A stretch of 64,000 nucleotides of DNA from Anseranas semipalmata (lineage: Eukaryota; Chordata; Aves; Anseriformes; Anseranatidae), in assembly GCA_013399115.1 (NCBI GenBank), contig VXAA01000914.1, positions 69,515 to 133,514 of the forward strand. Reading direction: 5' to 3'. Under the pieces are notes generated by a model, which was given only the letters and a program-made list of their open reading frames with translations, was not told the DNA's origin and made no database searches. The translations under genes and the position numbers were made by a program. Shown piece by piece: positions 11,901 through 23,300 of the stretch; position 1 is the first letter of the stretch; each line of letters opens with the position of its first letter.

Positions 11901-13610
11901 AGGGCATCACTCCAGTGGGAAAGGCATCATATGGGGATTGCTGTCGGTATAGATCCGCTAGATCCCAGTGCTGGCTGGAAAAAAGGGACCTTTGTCCTGG
12001 CACACGCAGCAAGAGCCGCGAAGCAGTGCTTGCTGTCAGAGGGCTTGGGATGCAGCAGTACTCCCCTCCTCGAAGCCAACTGGCCAGGGACCCTGGCAGC
12101 GGATGCCTCATGAATGTTAGCACTTTGAAGTTGGTGGCCTTGTTTTCTTAAAAGGGCTTGATCTTTTCATGCAGTTAAAAGTAAATAATCTTCCCCATCA
12201 TGTTGTCCTACTCCCCACCTCAAAATTAAATGAACAAGCACCTGGGCCAAAATATTGTCCAGGACTCAAGAATCTGTCATTGATCTCAAGTTTATACCTC
12301 AAATACAAAAACATACACATCTAGCCTAATAACACGTTAGTAAAGTAGCAGCTTCAAGGTTGAACTGAAGTTTGTCCTTGAATCTGATCACAAAGAGGAA
12401 AAAAACAAAAACAAAACCACTTAAGCACACAAAAAAGCACCAATGAAAATTTTTAGAGGCACCTGAATTGAAGCGTTCGTCCTATCAGAAAGCTCAGAAT
12501 TTATACTCCCCAACTACAAGACATGAAGGATTTTACCTATTCCTTAAACCTCTTTACACACAGCCTATGCCTTTTAAACTTTGTTGGCCCCCTACGAAGT
12601 GTGAGCGAACAGAGCAGTTAGTAACACGCACTAGCAAAGAAAATTTACGCAGAAGGGTCCAAGATCATTAAAGGTACGAGGCAATGAGATGCACCCGAAA
12701 CTTCTCAGCCACCCATTTCTAACCAGAGCCTTTTCTCTCCAGCAGCTTGCTTCAAAAGGCTCAGTAAGAGGAGTATCTTGACAGGGGTGCATCACACAGG
12801 AGCGATACAACCATACGAGTACACAGAAACCTACGCTACTTCACATTTTCACTTCTAAAGCACCCAACAAATTGTATTGAAAAGAATTACCTAAGCCAAG
12901 AGAGTCAGATTAGACTGGAAAGTCATCAGAACTCCAGTAGCCACAAGCTAATTGCTATTACAAGCTTAGCTTTCGCTCTCTAACAAAACAAGTAGCAGAC
13001 ATCTCACCCTTGGAGTGGCAGGCATCAGCCGCATGTCTTTCTGTGTACATCCATCACCTAAGAGGAAAAGGAACATTAGGTGCAGAACTCGGAGAGTACT
13101 TACCCTGGGTAGCTTTTTACTTCTGGAAGTCAGGATGTAACCGCATTAGTGAACAGATTTGGCTGCCTTCACTAATCCACTCATTTTGTAGTAAACTTTG
13201 CTTTGATGACAGATTCATAAAGTTTAACAACTCCACCTTAAAATAAATGCCACAGAGGGATGAACGAGGGGCTTCTTTAAGCCCCAGTTCCATATTCCGG
13301 ACAAGGGGATGGGCTTATGATGGATACTTGAGAATGGTAATAGATTTAAAAAAGCAAATGGCAATTTTATACTTGTGTTATGTAATGTTTTATATGTGCG
13401 TGGTCTTTCTTAATGTAAAACTCTTGTATTTTTGTGGTTTATATGCAGCAGGACTGATGGCTGTGAGGGTGCACGCTATTTTGTAAAATATTCTTAGCCA
13501 GTTTTCCCAAGGAGGACAAACTGAAGTATTCACATTTTCATTGGCTTGTACCTGCATGTACAGTATTGGGGCAGCAAGTGAAGATGATTAAAGCCAGCTT
13601 GAAAACTTTT
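8931..13610 (+). other. Possible distal RIMS3 3' UTR or intergenic DNA
   Basis: I find no gene here. Base composition is more AT-rich than upstream. A pyrimidine run lies at 11411-11455. The stretch 13340-13610 has the T-rich, TGTA-containing texture of a mature 3' UTR end and carries AATAAA at 13242-13247 and ATTAAA at 13587-13592, followed by a T/GT-rich downstream element. A long RIMS3 3' UTR of about 7.3 kb could end here. Transcript reads are needed to tell UTR from spacer. Confidence 0.3.
13587..13592 (+). terminator. Candidate distal polyadenylation signal (+ strand)
   Basis: ATTAAA followed within 25 bases by a T-rich stretch (CTTTTTCTGTGCTTG), a fitting downstream element. It is the last good signal on the + strand before the SMAP2 3' end. 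Confidence 0.3.
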
Positions 13611-14363
13611 TCTGTGCTTGACTTGAGCTTCACAAAGCATCCAGCTGCAAACCACACATGTAGCTTAAAGCCAACCCTCTCCCCCAAAACAGACAGGTTA
13701 TGGAGGAGGAAGAAACCTTTTCCTGACAGACTTGGTCCACCTGAAAAGAACAGTTTTTACTGGAGGAAATACCGTAATTAACATGCAAGCAGAGTAACAT
13801 CAGCTCAAGGCTCACACAATTCAGAGCTCTCTCCTGCAGCTGCACACAGCCAGCCACAACCCTAGGAAAACTGGCCTTCCTGTCTGTTCCTTATGCGACT
13901 CCTAAATCCCCCCACCCTTTCCTATTCTGTTACCACTTCTTTAAAAGCTTAAAATGTACCTTTTGAATAGACTTGGTCAGGTTTTATTGAACATTACTGT
14001 AAAGCTGCAGTTCTCATAATCAAAGTTCTCCCTGCATCCACAGCTGCAGGAATGCTGCATCTACCCGCACCCCTAAGCTGCAGGTTTCTGTTGTATATAA
14101 AACTGTCAACTGACCTGATTTTGCCTCTGCTGAGCCTGGTTCTTTGCACGCTGCCTAGCCTGTAGCTTTCAGGAAAACACTTCTTGCCTGACATTTGGGA
14201 CACAGCCTTGCTACAAAGCAGATGGAGCTAGTTCAGTTTGGATGTAAGGCTCCCAATCCCAACACCTGAAGTGAACAACTCGCACCAGGGAGAGCAGCAT
14301 TTAACACAATCTGTTATGCTGTTTTAAAAACACGATAAGTCGGTTGAGGTTTCACTGCAATAT

Positions 14364-14369
14364 TTTATT
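14364..14369 (-). terminator. SMAP2: SMAP2 polyadenylation signal
   Basis: Reverse-strand reading gives CCCAAATAAAATATTGCAGTG, with AATAAA at 14369-14364. It lies about 1 kb after the SMAP2 stop codon and is the first canonical signal found downstream. The 3' UTR would then span about 14345-15334. A second AATAAA on the same strand at 13988-13983 could serve as a distal site. Confidence 0.55.
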
Positions 14370-15334
14370 TGGGAATTTACATATACACAGGATAGAGTAG
14401 ACCGCAGAAGTCTGACTTCTTGCTCACGCTGATGAGTTTAAGCAGTTGTGTTCTACTGAAGATGAGAAAAGAAATCTGACCCACCTACTTTTTATGCCTA
14501 GATTAAAATGCCTAAAGCTAGCTGGGAAGGGGTACCAGAATTACACAGGAACAAAAAAATATGAAAAAAGTATAAATTAGGATGTCATAGTCATTTTAAA
14601 AGTGTAAGAAAACTTGCAGTGGGCTCTCAGCCCTTGATAAGTTAACTGTTAGTTCGTTAAAAGTTAAATACATCAATACCACAGATTAGACAGAAAAGCC
14701 ACTCTGAAGTGCAAGTTTCACATTCCAAACAGCCTGCCCCCACACTGCGCGAGAATCCTGCTTGCTCATGGGGGGAGGGAGAGGGGTCTTCAAATGACTT
14801 TGGTTCCAATGAGGGTTGGCGAGCCAAGCACAGCAAGGCCTCAGCTCCAGAGAACGCCGCTTGAGGGAAGAGGTAGCAAGGCTTGCTTGCCCCGGGCTTG
14901 GGTTAAAATCCAGTTCCTCAGCACCAAACAAGGTTTCCACCCCTCTGCTAACCAAAACCCCTACTAATACTAGAGTTTAAGTGGTTCTTAAAAGGCCTGA
15001 AATTACAGGCAGTATTAAGTACAGATTTCCCAAGTTCCTCAGTCATACCTCTGCTAAGACCCCAGGACTTTAAGTGCTACCCAGAAGCATTAGTGGAGGT
15101 TTGTGCAAGGAGGGGGTCCACCCCAGAAGTGTGCATTGACTGTGCTAAATACAGGGGAGCTCATGTTCTGGTCACTGAGGTTTCACCGTGTCTGAAAGGG
15201 AAAAGGCAGAGATGGGTCTCAGTTATGGAAAGAGGTTCAGGCTGGGCAGCCAGCCAGAAAGAAAAACCCTGAATGTCTCATGGAGCAGTTTTGAAGAACG
15301 GAACAGAAGGCAAAAATGGTCACAACGCAAGGGA

Positions 15335-18300
15335 TCATTTCCACATCTGAGTGCTGAGGGACTGATTGCTTCCCTGGGCACCTCCTCCACCCATTGACTG
15401 TCCATATCCCATCATACCATTAGCTCCATAGAAGTTCATCCCAGCCATCTGCTGGGTCATCTGCAAAGGGGAGAAGAGAAAAGTCAAGGCTATGCCAGCC
15501 TGCAGCAGTCAGCTACAGTAAAACTCTTGCTCCCCAACATATTAGCCTTAAGCACGTCCTTGTAAAGAGTTACAGTGAACAGAGACTTAAACAAGGCAAT
15601 ACAGCTTCATTTAAGGACACCCTAAAGGCTAGAGTCCACTACAGTCAACCCCAACAAGTTAGACTTACAAAAGCAGACTCCACTCATTCTCAAGCATACA
15701 CACCTTTTCATCTTATTATAGAATGCGAGCCACTGCAGAAACTTGGTGTGTGCTGTTATTTGACCTTTCTGCTGCGCTAAGCAGCAGCTTAAAACATGAA
15801 TCACCTACTACTAGAGCTAGTAGCACTCCCTTCTGATTCACACCAGGGTTTTACAGCACCCCCTGCTATACCTCAAATCAGCCTGTGAATCCCCAGCCCA
15901 GCTCCTTCAGCTCTAGCAGGACACAGAACACAGATGCAGACTGATGCTACTGGATGAACACAGACCTCCATATCATCCAGCTCACATGAAGCTCTGGTTT
16001 TTATGTAGGACACTACAATTTTCTGTCTACAAACTTGCCATTCCTAATAGCCAATTGGTTCCATCTCTCCTTAAATATTTACATGAAGTGAGAGTCAAGG
16101 TTTTGCTTTTCCACTTATCCCTAGATACACAAAGATCATTATCTAGAAGTTATTGGCTTCTCAGGTGCATCCCAATCTATCAAGCTGAGGAAGTTCTCAC
16201 TTCAGCTGATGTTACACTGATTTTTGTTCTCCACCAAGCACCTTGAGACTGCTGAACAAGTTACTGTTTTGTGATCCCTGTTTGCCTGCAGCATCAGTGT
16301 GCCTCACCCAGCCCCAGGAGACAGGCTACAAAAGCACAGAAGCCTTCAAGTGACAGCCTAGATTAACTGCACGTGTCTCCCCTGCCCTCCAGCCACCTTT
16401 GGGTCAGCAGCAGATCACACCTCACCTGAGTGATGTTCCACTGAAGCTGCTGTGCTGGCTGCACACCATAGACAGGTTGGGGAACTGCTGCCATGCCAGC
16501 TACGTAACCAGCCTGCTGCGCAGCCATCATCCCGTTGGGGACACCAATGACAGCTGCCTGCACATTACCCACATATCCGGCTGGGATGGCCATGGGAGTC
16601 ACCATCCCTGCAGCTCCAGGCTGGGCCATCATCCCCACCGATGGTGCCATCATGCCTCCCATCATGCTGCTGGAGGGGGCCACTCCTGGAAAGCTTGTAT
16701 ATGCTGCTGCGGGATATGCCATCTGAGCTGGGGCCATGAACATTGCTCCTGAAAGAGGAAGAGAAGCAATAAAGGGAAGAACTGTTACATTCACTGTTGG
16801 GGCTGAAATGCTGACCTTCAAATCAAAGACTACTGCAATGCTCACTTGGCTATGACATCCAGACTAAGCAGCTCATAATGCTCCTCACCAGTTCTCAAGA
16901 AGGACCACCTACATTCCCACATCTCTGCTTGTCAGCTATCAGGACACCCCACCCACTCTGAATTAGTGTACTGCTCTATTCTGAGATCTGTTACCTTGCG
17001 CAGGCAGCTGAGGTGTTTGAGAGCCATACAAGGAGAGGATAGAGTCTTTAGAGAGCTGCTTCTTCCCTACTTCTTCCCCTTTGCCTCCTGGCTCAGGGAA
17101 GAGATTTAGGTTTTCAGGAACAGAACCGGCACTTCCAGATGTTGGCATAGAACCAGTGACCTGAGAAGGAGACAGCACAAGTGCCACACCTGCATTCAGC
17201 ACTGAGGGAAGACAGAGATCATTGTCTCCTCATTCAAGCATCTACCTCTTTGGCAAGCACTGACATTCCCTGCTTACCTTCCTGGAGTCAGAGTTCGATG
17301 CCACTGATGCAAAAAGATCAAGATCCTTCTCTAAGCTGCTAGGCCTGCCATTTGTAAGGGTGCTTGTCACAGGAGCATCTGGGAGAGACAAAGCTGTGAT
17401 GGATGGTCACGCAGATGGCCTCAGGCTGAGGAGCAGCCTCCTTGCCAATTAAGCAGTTTGTACATATGCCACAACCCAGTGACCTGACCTGTAACCTACT
17501 TCAGCCAGCACATTGCCAGCTCTTCACTCTCCCTTCTGGTGAAGAGAAGGAATTGGCTCTGGACCAAGGAAGCACACTGTGCCATATCTGTCCTATTAAC
17601 CTCAGAGTAGCCAGGAGCCACATGGTGTCTGGAGACCACTATGTGCTCCTGTAATATACAGCCACTGCACTAGCATAAAGGAAAAGAGATGTTTCTGTTG
17701 CAGTGTGAGTGCCCTGCTTGGGTTTCACTGGAGTAGTTTAAGCAAAACACTCTAGTATTCCTATCAGATATTATTTACCCAACATGGAAATGAAATACTA
17801 AAAGGTCACTGAATTCACAAGACCAAAGATGGCACATAGGATGATTTTCAGCGCAATAAGGTTGGAGAGGCTCTTACCAAGTCCTAGCAAGTCCACAACT
17901 GGCTCAGTAGACTTAGGAGAACTTTTTCTAGACTGCTGTGTTTCTTCTTTCTTTTGAGGCTAGGGAAAGAACACCAGTAGTCTCGTTTTTACTCTGATAC
18001 ATTAGAGGCTTTAATGAGATTAAACCTTTAAAAATCATTTTTTTTTTTCCAGTGAACCAAAGTGCTTTGAAAGTGAACAAAATTTCAGAGCAAGTATTAC
18101 AAAGTTGTTTTACTGTCCCATTACATTGGAACCCATTGTTAAATTTAAGCACGCTCTAAACTAGGAAAAATAACAGTTCAAGTTGGAAAGCTAAGCGGGG
18201 AGTAGCTGGATTCCAATCTGCTCTGCACTGCAAGGCAGAACACATCTGCTCAGTATCTGCCTGAGCAGTGGAAAACAAGCTACTACCATCAGTGTGAGTC

Positions 18301-20379
18301 AACGCATCCACTGCTATGACTGAGGCCTGAAAAAATGCTTCCATATGAAGCTGGATTACCTCCGTTCTGCTCGAGAGAAGTCTTTACAATTGATCCATGA
18401 CCATGCCTTTTGGTCTTACCATTTTCACCTTCTCAAAGATGATAGGTTCCAGTTTTCTTTCTGATACTTGTTCATTACTCCTTTTCCATTTGTCATCCTT
18501 CTCTTTCTGCAAAGAAAAACACTGACATGAGGTCAAAGTTCACATCACGCAATGAGAACATTAATAGAGCTTTACATGCTGTTACCAACCTAAAAAACCT
18601 CAATCTTTTGCTCATTTCAAACTCCTAGCAAGCTACCCATCCAGCAACACAGATATAGCTGAAGACCTATATTTGAAATTAGTCCTGCTCTGACCTTCAA
18701 AGGTCCCTTCCAACTTAAATTATTCTCTGCAGAATGACTGAATCTGATCAGCCTTGTAGAAGTTAGTCACTAATATAGGAAATTTAAGCCTGTCTATTTT
18801 CATACACTCACTGCTTACTCATGAGACAGACCTACACCTAACACATACTCAAGCTTTTGTAGAAGTGATTAGGAACCAACCCTAAACGCGTTGATGTCAA
18901 TACTTCGGTCCATGTATTTCTTCTTTTCATATTTATCACGAATGAAGCCCTCCACAGCTCTGCAAGAAGCTTGTTAAAGACAAATGATTCAAGAATGAAA
19001 GATTTGTGTAGCTTTGTTTGACATGTGGATACAAGGTACAAGCTGTAACTAAATTTATGACTGTCTAAAGAGCATTTCTAGCAGTAACTTTCTTAAAGTA
19101 ATTTAGTCTTGGATCCAACTACTTTAGCTACTCAATTTTTGCCCCTTTGGACTATTCCAAGCATGACAATGCTATAAAAGGTACATTAAATCAGGGCTTA
19201 ATTCCTACATGCTTTTTTCTTTGATGTGTATGCTCTTAAGTGATGTTCAGAGTAAATACATGTCATCAGCTCAAGAGAGTGGTCAGAGAAATGGATCTGA
19301 TGCATGCAAGAGCACCTCAAGCACCAGCTTAAGACTAAAACTGAGGAGAGAGGTGCTCCTGTGTTTTAGGTTCATAACACTATAACCCCATTGTATTGGC
19401 TACCTAGAAGCCCTTCTGTAAGGGAAAAGTACAGCTTCATTTTTCAGAAGCGTTGAACCTTTTTTGCTGTCTCCACTGAGGATTTTAAATGCTCAACATT
19501 TCTGAAAGTCAACCCTCCTATTTGCCACAGACCCTGAAGTGCATCTCACTCAATAGCTTAGGTTGTAACACTCATGTTCCAGTTCTCCACCTTCATAGCT
19601 CAGAAGCAATCCTTCCAGCTCTCTTCTACTTTGTTTTGGAAGCAAGCTGCCTGGGACTGCAGCAATGCCAGAGGGTGCCTAGCTAGGAACTTGTTCTCAC
19701 AGCTGAAGCCCAAGCACATGAAGTTAAGCCTCCTGTGCAACAAGGGCAGCTACTAAGCAACAAGATGAAAACTCTCCATGTTTCCCCAGCAGCAAAGGAA
19801 GAAAGGATGCTGATCTGTTTGAGGTCGCCTGAAGTTCTCTGGCAGGAAGGCTTCGTAAAGACGATTTGCTTTTCCATTCCCCATCTCTTGCATGCACTGC
19901 AATTCAAAAGAATTCATAAACAGTTTCACAGACATTAAAGCTCTTACACCAACATGCCAAGCTACCAAGCAAGAATCTATCAGTGTTAACTAGGAAGTGT
20001 GTGCAGACTTTTGAAGTCTGGTCTGCACATGAGAGCTATTCTTCAGGCTTTTGGTGCAAGCCTACCAGCTGGGAATCCCTGATGCAGCTATGACCCCTGT
20101 AGAATTAGTCAGTCCGGAGTCTAATCTAACCCAGCCTGATATCTTCTTGCTTCACTTCCCACCATTTTGGTCTCTTCAGAGACTATTATCTCCCACCTTA
20201 CAAAGCCCCACTAACACAACAATCCATTTGTTTCACTTGAATTACCTGTATCTGTTCTTGTGTCCATTGGTCAAGATTGACAGATTTTACCCTGGATATA
20301 TGAACTCCTAGGTTCCTGTGGATCCCAGCACAACGAATACAGATGAATACACCAATATTCCAGGATGCCCATCGTGGCC
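15335..20379 (-). CDS. SMAP2: SMAP2, Arf GTPase-activating protein (coding exons 2-10; exon 1 missing)
   Basis: Reverse-strand exons, in transcript order: 20379-20246, 19896-19811, 18959-18881, 18506-18420, 17959-17878, 17378-17278, 17160-16995, 16748-16426 and 15460-15335. They join in frame to 1184 bases. With a first exon of about 103 bases the protein would be about 428 residues, close to human SMAP2 (429). SMAP2 activates GTP hydrolysis on Arf1, binds clathrin and works in early-endosome to trans-Golgi traffic. Visible parts: the second half of the ArfGAP zinc finger; a basic linker; the clathrin-box-like LLGLD; the [11 protein letters not shown] block; a Met/Gly/Pro-rich region; and the C-terminus ending LSTQMWK. 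The start is unseen because coding exon 1, with the first CxxC, is absent from readable sequence. Confidence 0.95.
18691..18727 (+). mobile_element. Relic of a CR1 LINE 3' end
   Basis: The stretch TGACCTTCAAAGGTCCCTTC followed by CAACTTAAATTATTCT closely resembles the conserved 3' end of bird CR1 retroposons (CTTCAAGGTCCCTTCCAACC...CATTCTATG). It lies in a SMAP2 intron, in + orientation, opposite to the gene. Only the 3' tail is recognisable; the upstream boundary is unclear. Identification is from memory of the consensus. Confidence 0.5.
18960..19810 (-). other. SMAP2: SMAP2 intron with U12-type splice signals and a GC start
   Basis: Between SMAP2 exons 3 and 4, protein identity fixes the join as ...[18 protein letters not shown]. 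No GT is available at that point. Instead the intron begins GCATCCTTTC (reverse strand, from 19810). This equals the minor-spliceosome donor GTATCCTTT except for C at position 2. Near the 3' end, GTCTTTAAC (18981-18973) matches the U12 branch consensus TTCCTTAAC at seven of nine bases. Its branch adenosine is about 14 bases from the AG, with no polypyrimidine tract between. U12 introns show all these traits; GC-AG versions are rare. Confidence 0.7.
20246..20379 (-). CDS. SMAP2: SMAP2 exon 2, ArfGAP core
   Basis: This exon encodes [18 protein letters not shown], then [24 protein letters not shown] is the second cysteine pair of the C4 zinc finger, and the Arg in IHRNLG is the catalytic arginine finger position of ArfGAP domains. 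The exon begins with two bases of a split Gly codon, so exon 1 must end in phase 1 after a residue such as Lys. Acceptor TTTGCAG and donor GTAATT are ordinary. Confidence 0.95.
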
Positions 20380-23300
20380 CTGCAAAGAGATACAAGCGTT
20401 TCACACCAGCCAGTCAACCCGTAGTTACCTTGAGCAACTGAGAAACTGCACCAAGTGAACTGGGACCGAAGAGTCCAGGTTAGGAGCTCAAATTAGACAA
20501 CAGCAGGATGTTTAAAGATCATCTGCCAGTGATTATAGTTAGAACCAGTATTTTATTACCTCCTTCTTCCATTTTGAGAGCTCTACACAAAATAAACAAT
20601 TCTAAGGGGAGGAGGGAATAAAATAAGCATTCAAACCACCCAAGACTACAACCCCCAATTTCCCCTTGCTTAAGTCATGGCAAAATAAGCCTGTTCCTGC
20701 TGTAACACTGGAGAACCTTTCCACCGCAATAGGGTTATCTGAGAACCAGCACCAGAATATCCACTACTGCTCTAGGAAAAGCAGCATAAAAGATAAGGAT
20801 TTGCACCAAGTCTTCTCTGTTGGTCTTGTGCAGGAAGATACAGCTGAGTAAGGAGAGCAGCATGAAGCCCAGTACTCTGAGCCCCAGGTCTGATCCTGGC
20901 GCAGGACTGATGAACAGTTCACTCCTCAGTTTCTACAGCTCCGACCAGATTCGGTTTGCATGCGGCTTTCAGACAGGCAGGAGAGCACCGAGGTGTAGAA
21001 GGGAGATCATGCCAGGGAAAAGAACCAAAGGGAAGGATTAACGAGCTGCTTTACTCACTGCAGGCAGTTCTCTGAAGGAGAGCTGGCAGCACATCACGCA
21101 GGGGGCGAGGGGCTCCGCAGCCCGGCACAGCACTGCCACTGCTCGCAGCCCCCTCCCCAGCTACTGAAACCCTCGGTCCCACTGAAGACCAGCTTTGGGA
21201 GCAGCCCACTGCAGTGCAAGACAAGCAGGTTTTAATACGAGATAACCTGGCTGGAGCTGCCAGCTGCGTGGTTAACACAGCTTCCACTGTGGCTGGGTAT
21301 CGCACCGCACCATGAGCCACAGCTAAGCCGCATCCTGAATAAGCACTGAGAGCCCCCAGCTCTGGAGCAGAACAGCTTTAACCAGAGCCGATGACAGCCT
21401 CTCACTACGGAGGGGGAGAGCTCCCCATTTCCCTCCACCTGTCCAGGAGCACGAGGTGCACTTTTACTGCTACAGGAGCCAGATAATAAGAGGTGCTGCC
21501 CCAAGTCAAGCTTCCTTGCTGACATCCCCAATTAGCACAGCTGTTTGACAGCACAAATCATGCAAGTCCTTTTAGAGGGACTACAGGCATTACTGCAGAT
21601 GAGTTATTCTGCCTTTCCTTGCCATAGTTAAAATAGCAAGCCTCAAAGCAAATGATACTGAAGTGGGAGGAGGAAGAGGGGGAAAGTGTAATTTCAAAGC
21701 CCTAGAAAAGCAGCACTGTATTTAACCACCATCTAGCATATCCAGAAAAGTTAAACTTAACTCCTATTTACTGGGGAAGTCCAGAGCATCCTGAGGGATT
21801 TAATGCTAATAAGGCAATCACTGGCTCGTGGTCCCTTCCAGGGCAAAGGATGCAACCTCTAACTTATCCCCAGAAGCATCTCTTGCAGCTACCTGATTTT
21901 ATTTAATGTTTAAAAAGGCTTTCCTAAGTTTTCTGGCCTGTCCCAACATTGCTTTCTGCTTTTTCATTAGATGTGGCCCTCTGGAAAGACATTAGTTTAA
22001 CGATGCAGATCAAAGTCATTTCCCTGCCTAGGAACAGCTCTTGGTGAAGACCTTAACAGAAGTATCCTCTTGATTACACCTCAGTTCCTGTGTGATATCT
22101 ACACAGGCCTAGGAGCGATTAAATAGAAGAGGCCCCTACTGTTAGCACCCCCTCAGTATGCCAGTCAGAGCAATGCACGGAAATAAATGGTCTGTGGCTT
22201 GTTCAGTGTTATGCCTGTAGGCCAAGGTGAAGCCAGGAACTCTGATCCTCCATTTGATTTATTTGGTGGCCTTCTCTCCCAGATAGACCCTGTCTCATCT
22301 TAACTGTTCTAGTGAAACTGTTCTCAACTGAAAACTATAATGTGAAAGACTGATGGCAGGATTAAGCACGAGATTCAAGGTTAGATTTAAACTCTAGATA
22401 TATTTAGCCTTTATAGGACTAAAAGGATTAACAGTCAGCTAGATACTGCATCGGGGTTGTAGTAATCAGCTTAAGTTTGTCACATGGGCTAGTTCAAGCC
22501 CCTGCAGCCTCCTACCCTGTGACACTGGATGAGAATGACTCAGTGGTGCCCATCCCGTGTTAGTGTCACCCAGCTGTGGTGCAGGACCTGAACCAGCAAG
22601 GGCCAGGTCCTGGGATAACGGCTGGCCATCGCTGCAGCTGGTGGGTGCCAGCTCTGGAAGACACCAGCGGAGAAGCAGCTCCATCATGCTAGGGAACATT
22701 TAAACATACGGAGGATTTTTGAAAGCCTCCTAGCAGCTAGCACTTGGCCTGGTGGTGAGTGCAGTATCACACAACGCAGGGAGGTTGTCCTCAGTGGTGG
22801 CAGCCTGCTCACAAACACGTGCTGGTGTGCAGCAGATACCTGGGCAGCTCCAAAACGCTGCCTGAGGTCCGTAGCACGCTCTGCGAGGAGCAGGACTTTG
22901 AATTCCAGATCTGAGCGCTCCATGCCGTGGGACACGGCCGGCGATTTCTTCAGCCCAGCGTTCTATCAACACAGCAATAAATGCTCAAAGAGGAACAAGA
23001 TGTGGCAACGCCCCTCCAGCGTGCAGGGCTACGCTAAGATAAGCGGCTGCACAAGAGGCAGCGGAGGGTGGACGCAGCAAGACCGCGTACAGCAGGCAGA
23101 GAAGGGCTCTTGAACCATCAGCAATGAGCAGAGCGAGCAGCAGCAATAAGTCAATGAGGTTTGTGCAGCTGAATCGGAGCCCAGATAGCTTTGTGCTGGG
23201 TGAAACTGCCATCTGGCACCCTGGGCAGCAGGGAAGGTCACTTAACTCTGAGGTGGTCAGGCTTGGGGGCAAGGGGATGGCTGCAATGCCGATGTAAACA

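Noticed and set aside
20001..20028. Inverted repeat GTGCAGAC...GTCTGCAC with a nested CAGACTTTTGAAGTCTG hairpin
   Set aside because: Perfect but short, in a SMAP2 intron, too small for a microRNA precursor, with no flanking support.
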